A stretch of DNA of 10,102 nucleotides from Chloroflexota bacterium (GTDB lineage: Bacteria; Chloroflexota; Limnocylindria; QHBO01). Location of the stretch: assembly GCA_020848055.1 (NCBI GenBank), contig JADLBB010000187.1, positions 1 through 10,102 of the forward strand. Direction: 5' to 3'. Both the position numbers and the translations under genes were made by a program. The notes under the pieces are model-generated. The model was not told where the DNA came from. It did no database searches and saw only the letters and a list, made by a program, of their open reading frames with translations. Positions 7,763-10,102 of the stretch are shown one piece after another. Positions within the stretch are counted from its first letter, which is position 1. The number at the start of each line of letters is the position of its first letter.

Positions 7763-7767
7763 AGAGG
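7763..7767 (+). promoter_or_regulatory. Shine-Dalgarno AGAGG that supports the TTG start of purH
   Basis: AGAGG lies seven bases before the TTG at 7775 and only three bases before an out-of-frame ATG at 7771. The spacing favours TTG. An in-frame TGA at 7772-7774 immediately precedes the TTG, so no earlier start is possible. Confidence 0.65.
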
Positions 7768-7774
7768 TTGATGA

Positions 7775-9322
7775 TTGCGCGCCCTGCTCTCCGTCAGTGA
7801 TCGAGAAGGCATTGTCGAGCTTGCTCGCGGCCTCGCCGACGCCGGGATCGAGCTGTTCGCGACCGAGGGCACCCGCGCCCACCTCGACGACAACGGCCTC
7901 GAAGGCGTCAGGCCGGCATCGGACCTGACCGATACGAACGAGATTCTCGGCGGCCGCGTCAAGACGCTGCACCCGGGCATCTTCGCCCCACTGCTGGCGC
8001 GCCGGGACAAGCCGGAACACCTCGCCGAGTTGGCCGCGCAGGGCCTCGAGCCGATCGACATGGTCGTCGTCAACCTGTATCCGTTCGCCCAGACGATCCG
8101 TGAGCCGGACACCGGGCTGGACCAGGCGCTCGAGCAGATCGACATCGGGGGCGTGGCGCTGCTGCGAGCGGCCGCCAAGAACTTTCCCGGCGTGGCCGCG
8201 GTCAGCAGCCCCACGCAGTACGCACTTGTGCTGCGCGACGTCAAGTCCCGCGGCTCGGTCAGCCCGGAGACCCGGCACAAGCTCGCGGCCGAAGCGTTCG
8301 CCGCCATCGCCGCCTACGACGCCCAGATCGCCAGCTACATCAACTCGACCACCGGCACGGTCTTCCCCAGCCGCCTGACGATGGTCGTGGAGAAGAAGGC
8401 CGACCTGCGCTACGGCGAGAACCCGCACCAGATGGGCGCCTTCTACACCGATCCGGCCCACGCCGGCGGCAGCATCAGCGCCGCGCACCAGATCGCCGGC
8501 AAGGACCTCTCGTTCAACAACCTGCTCGACCTCGATGCCGCCTGGAGCATCGCCAGCGACTTCCGTACCCCGACCGTCTGCATCGTCAAGCACGGCAACC
8601 CGTGCGGGCTGGCGAGCGTGGTGGACATGGCCGAGGCATTCCGCCTGGCCCTCGAGGGCGACAGCGTCTCGGCCTACGGCGGGATCATCGGCGCCAACCG
8701 GACCATCGACGAGAACGCGGCGCGCGCCATTCGACCGGGCTTCTTCGAGGCCATCGTGGCTCCCGGCTACACGCCCGAGGCGCTCGAGATCCTGCGTACC
8801 AAGCGCGGATTCGAGATCGTCGAGGTCCCGCAGGTGGATGGCGAGGCAGACGAGATGGGCATCGGTCGCTTCGACTTCAAGCGCATCGGCGGCGGGCTGT
8901 TGGTCCAGACGCTCGACAGCCTGGAGGAGGACCGCGACAAGCTGCAGACCGTCACGCAGCGCCGCCCCACCCTCGAGGAGTTGACCGACCTCCTCTTTGC
9001 CTGGCGGGCGGTGCGCCACGTCAAGTCGAATGCCATCGTGCTGGCCAAGAAGCACGCCATGGTCGGCATGGGCGCCGGACAGCCGTCGCGGGTGGTCAGC
9101 GTGGAGGTCGCCCTGCGCAAGGCCGGCGAGCGCGCGCCGCTATCGGTCATGGCCTCGGACGCCTACTTCCCCTTCCCCGATGGCATCCAGATCGCCGCCC
9201 AAGCCGGCGTCACGGCCATCATCCAGCCCGGCGGCTCCATCCGCGACGAGATGGCCATCGAGGTCGCCGACCGTCACCACCTCGCGATGGTCTTCACCGG
9301 CCGCCGCCACTTCAAGCATTGA
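7775..9322 (+). CDS. purH: Bifunctional AICAR transformylase / IMP cyclohydrolase
   Basis: PurH carries out the last two steps of de novo purine synthesis in the cytoplasm: formylation of AICAR using 10-formyl-tetrahydrofolate, then ring closure of FAICAR to IMP. The 515 residues fit the family (E. coli has about 529). The N-terminal MGS-like cyclohydrolase domain (to about 195) has SVSDREG (6-12), ATEGT (29-33), RVKTLHP (61-67), VVNLYPF and IDIGG-LLRAAAKN. The C-terminal transformylase domain has LRYGENPHQ (211-219), LSFNNLLDLDAAW, the catalytic KHGNPCG (Lys272, His273), AYGGIIG, VKSNAIVLAK and the terminal DAYFPFPDG, IIQPGGSIRD and FTGRRHFKH. It starts at TTG 7775, because an in-frame stop lies directly upstream and the RALLSVSD strand must be kept. 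In the cyclohydrolase phosphate site, the usual SGGT and SDKTG are replaced by TEGT and SDREG. glpX follows after 11 bases, suggesting co-transcription. Confidence 0.97.
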   Translation: MRALLSVSDREGIVELARGLADAGIELFATEGTRAHLDDNGLEGVRPASDLTDTNEILGGRVKTLHPGIFAPLLARRDKPEHLAELAAQGLEPIDMVVVNLYPFAQTIREPDTGLDQALEQIDIGGVALLRAAAKNFPGVAAVSSPTQYALVLRDVKSRGSVSPETRHKLAAEAFAAIAAYDAQIASYINSTTGTVFPSRLTMVVEKKADLRYGENPHQMGAFYTDPAHAGGSISAAHQIAGKDLSFNNLLDLDAAWSIASDFRTPTVCIVKHGNPCGLASVVDMAEAFRLALEGDSVSAYGGIIGANRTIDENAARAIRPGFFEAIVAPGYTPEALEILRTKRGFEIVEVPQVDGEADEMGIGRFDFKRIGGGLLVQTLDSLEEDRDKLQTVTQRRPTLEELTDLLFAWRAVRHVKSNAIVLAKKHAMVGMGAGQPSRVVSVEVALRKAGERAPLSVMASDAYFPFPDGIQIAAQAGVTAIIQPGGSIRDEMAIEVADRHHLAMVFTGRRHFKH

Positions 9323-9325
9323 GGA
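9321..9325 (+). promoter_or_regulatory. Shine-Dalgarno GAGGA for glpX
   Basis: GAGGA overlaps the purH stop codon and lies eight bases before the ATG at 9334. This good ribosome-binding site fixes the glpX start and shows that translation of glpX follows purH on the same message. Confidence 0.65.
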
Positions 9326-9333
9326 CCTGACCG

Positions 9334-10102
9334 ATGACCGACAAGCTGATCATCGCCGAGGCCGTCCGTGCCACCGAGGCCGGCGCCATCGCCGCGGCGC
9401 GCCTCATGGGTCGCGGCGACCGCATGGGCGCCGACCAGGCCGCGGTCACCGCCATGCGCAAGGCCATGGATGACGCCGACATCAGCGGGACGATCGTCAT
9501 CGGCGAGGGCGAGCGCGACGAGGCGCCGATGCTGTTCATCGGCGAGAAGGTGGGCAACCCGGACGCGGCCCTGAGCGTGGACATCGCGGTCGATCCGCTG
9601 GAGGGAACCAACCTGGTGGCCACCGGATCGCCGAATGCCACCGCCGTGCTGGCCGCCGCCGAGCCCGGCGGGCTGATGCACGCCCCGGACACTTACCTCG
9701 AGAAGCTCATAGTGGGCCCGGTGGCGGCCGGATCGGTCTCGATCGATGATCCGCCGGCGATGACGCTGGCCAAGATCGCCGAGCGCCTGGGCCGCGACGT
9801 GTGGGACATCACCGTCATCATCCTGGACCGGCCGCGCCACGAACAGCTCATCAACGACGTGCGGGCGGCCGGGGCCCGGATCAAGCTCATCGGGGATGGC
9901 GACCTGACCGCCGCCATCAGCGTCGCCGTGCAGGGCACCGGCGTGCACGCGGTCATGGGCACCGGCGGCGCTCCCGAGGGAGTCCTGAGCGCAGCCGCCC
10001 TCAAGTGCCTGGGCGGCGAGATCCAGGCCCGATTCCGCTGGCGCTCGCACGAGGAGAAGGAGCGGGGGCGCGCCATGGGCGTGGACGTGGACGACACCGA
10101 GC
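9334..10102 (+). CDS. glpX: Class II fructose-1,6-bisphosphatase, 3'-truncated
   Basis: GlpX hydrolyses fructose 1,6-bisphosphate to fructose 6-phosphate (gluconeogenesis; in some bacteria also sedoheptulose bisphosphate in the Calvin cycle), using divalent metal ions. The window holds 256 codons of a family usually about 320-340 long; the frame is open at the right edge. It matches E. coli GlpX throughout. The expected metal ligands are at Asp34 (GADQAAV), Glu58 (IGEGE), Asp87 and Glu90 (VDPLEGTN) and Glu215 (GGAPEGVLSAA). DEAPML, YLEKLIVGP, PRHEQLI and GDGD are also conserved. One small difference is PLEGT where PIEGT is usual. The start at ATG 9334 follows a good GAGGA site and lies 11 bases after the purH stop, with no terminator between them, so the two probably form an operon linking purine synthesis and sugar-phosphate supply. 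Regulation is not visible. Confidence 0.97.
   Translation, partial: MTDKLIIAEAVRATEAGAIAAARLMGRGDRMGADQAAVTAMRKAMDDADISGTIVIGEGERDEAPMLFIGEKVGNPDAALSVDIAVDPLEGTNLVATGSPNATAVLAAAEPGGLMHAPDTYLEKLIVGPVAAGSVSIDDPPAMTLAKIAERLGRDVWDITVIILDRPRHEQLINDVRAAGARIKLIGDGDLTAAISVAVQGTGVHAVMGTGGAPEGVLSAAALKCLGGEIQARFRWRSHEEKERGRAMGVDVDDTE

Larger units (their letters stand above)
7694..7774. promoter_or_regulatory. Divergent intergenic region between membrane-protein gene and purH
   Basis: This 81-base spacer is the only noncoding stretch of any size in the window. It holds a perfect TATAAT, a short inverted repeat CTGAG-ACG-CTCAG at 7727-7739 near the expected purH mRNA 5' end, and the purH ribosome-binding site. 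No riboswitch-like architecture is apparent; the region is too short for the known purine riboswitch plus an expression platform. Confidence 0.6.

Noticed and set aside
7736..9055. Long open frame of 439 codons on the - strand opposite purH
   Set aside because: It lies fully antisense to an unambiguous purH. Long antisense frames are expected in high-GC DNA, and the translation shows no recognisable domain.
9274..10050. Open frame of 258 codons on the - strand opposite glpX
   Set aside because: It is antisense to a clear class II fructose bisphosphatase with its metal ligands, and its translation has no recognisable features.

Overview
The window is high-GC, densely coded bacterial DNA with very short or overlapping gene junctions and one rare TTG start. 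No tRNA, rRNA, insertion sequence or CRISPR array was seen. Several features suggest a high-GC Chloroflexota lineage (Limnocylindria or Ellin6529-like): a MalT-type NTPase fused to a C-terminal SARP domain, a tiny gene behind it, secreted Ig-like proteins with Pro/Thr linkers, and a purH-glpX pair. Actinomycetota or another high-GC phylum cannot be excluded from sequence alone.

Left part (1-7256, + strand): an apparent four-gene operon. It starts with the 3' part of a large STAND-NTPase/TPR/SARP transcriptional regulator, whose N-terminus lies outside the window. After 25 bases comes a 72-residue small protein. Its stop overlaps, as ATGA, the start of a 965-residue membrane-anchored extracellular protein with an Ig-like N-terminus and a cysteine-bearing helical segment. 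That gene overlaps, again as ATGA, a 307-residue secreted protein with an Ig-like domain, a Pro/Thr linker and an FN3-like C-terminus. The two secreted proteins share a related Ig-like domain. The layout suggests that a signal-responsive regulator and an extracellular structural or adhesive module are made together. The function is unknown, and this is the part of the window most likely to hold something undescribed.

Middle (7253-7774): a small three-helix membrane protein on the - strand converges on the operon so tightly that both stop codons lie in one CTAG. An 81-base divergent intergenic region then holds a perfect TATAAT and a good Shine-Dalgarno for the next gene.

Right part (7775-10102, + strand): housekeeping metabolism. 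purH (last two steps of IMP synthesis, TTG start) is followed after 11 bases by glpX (class II fructose-1,6-bisphosphatase), which runs off the right edge.
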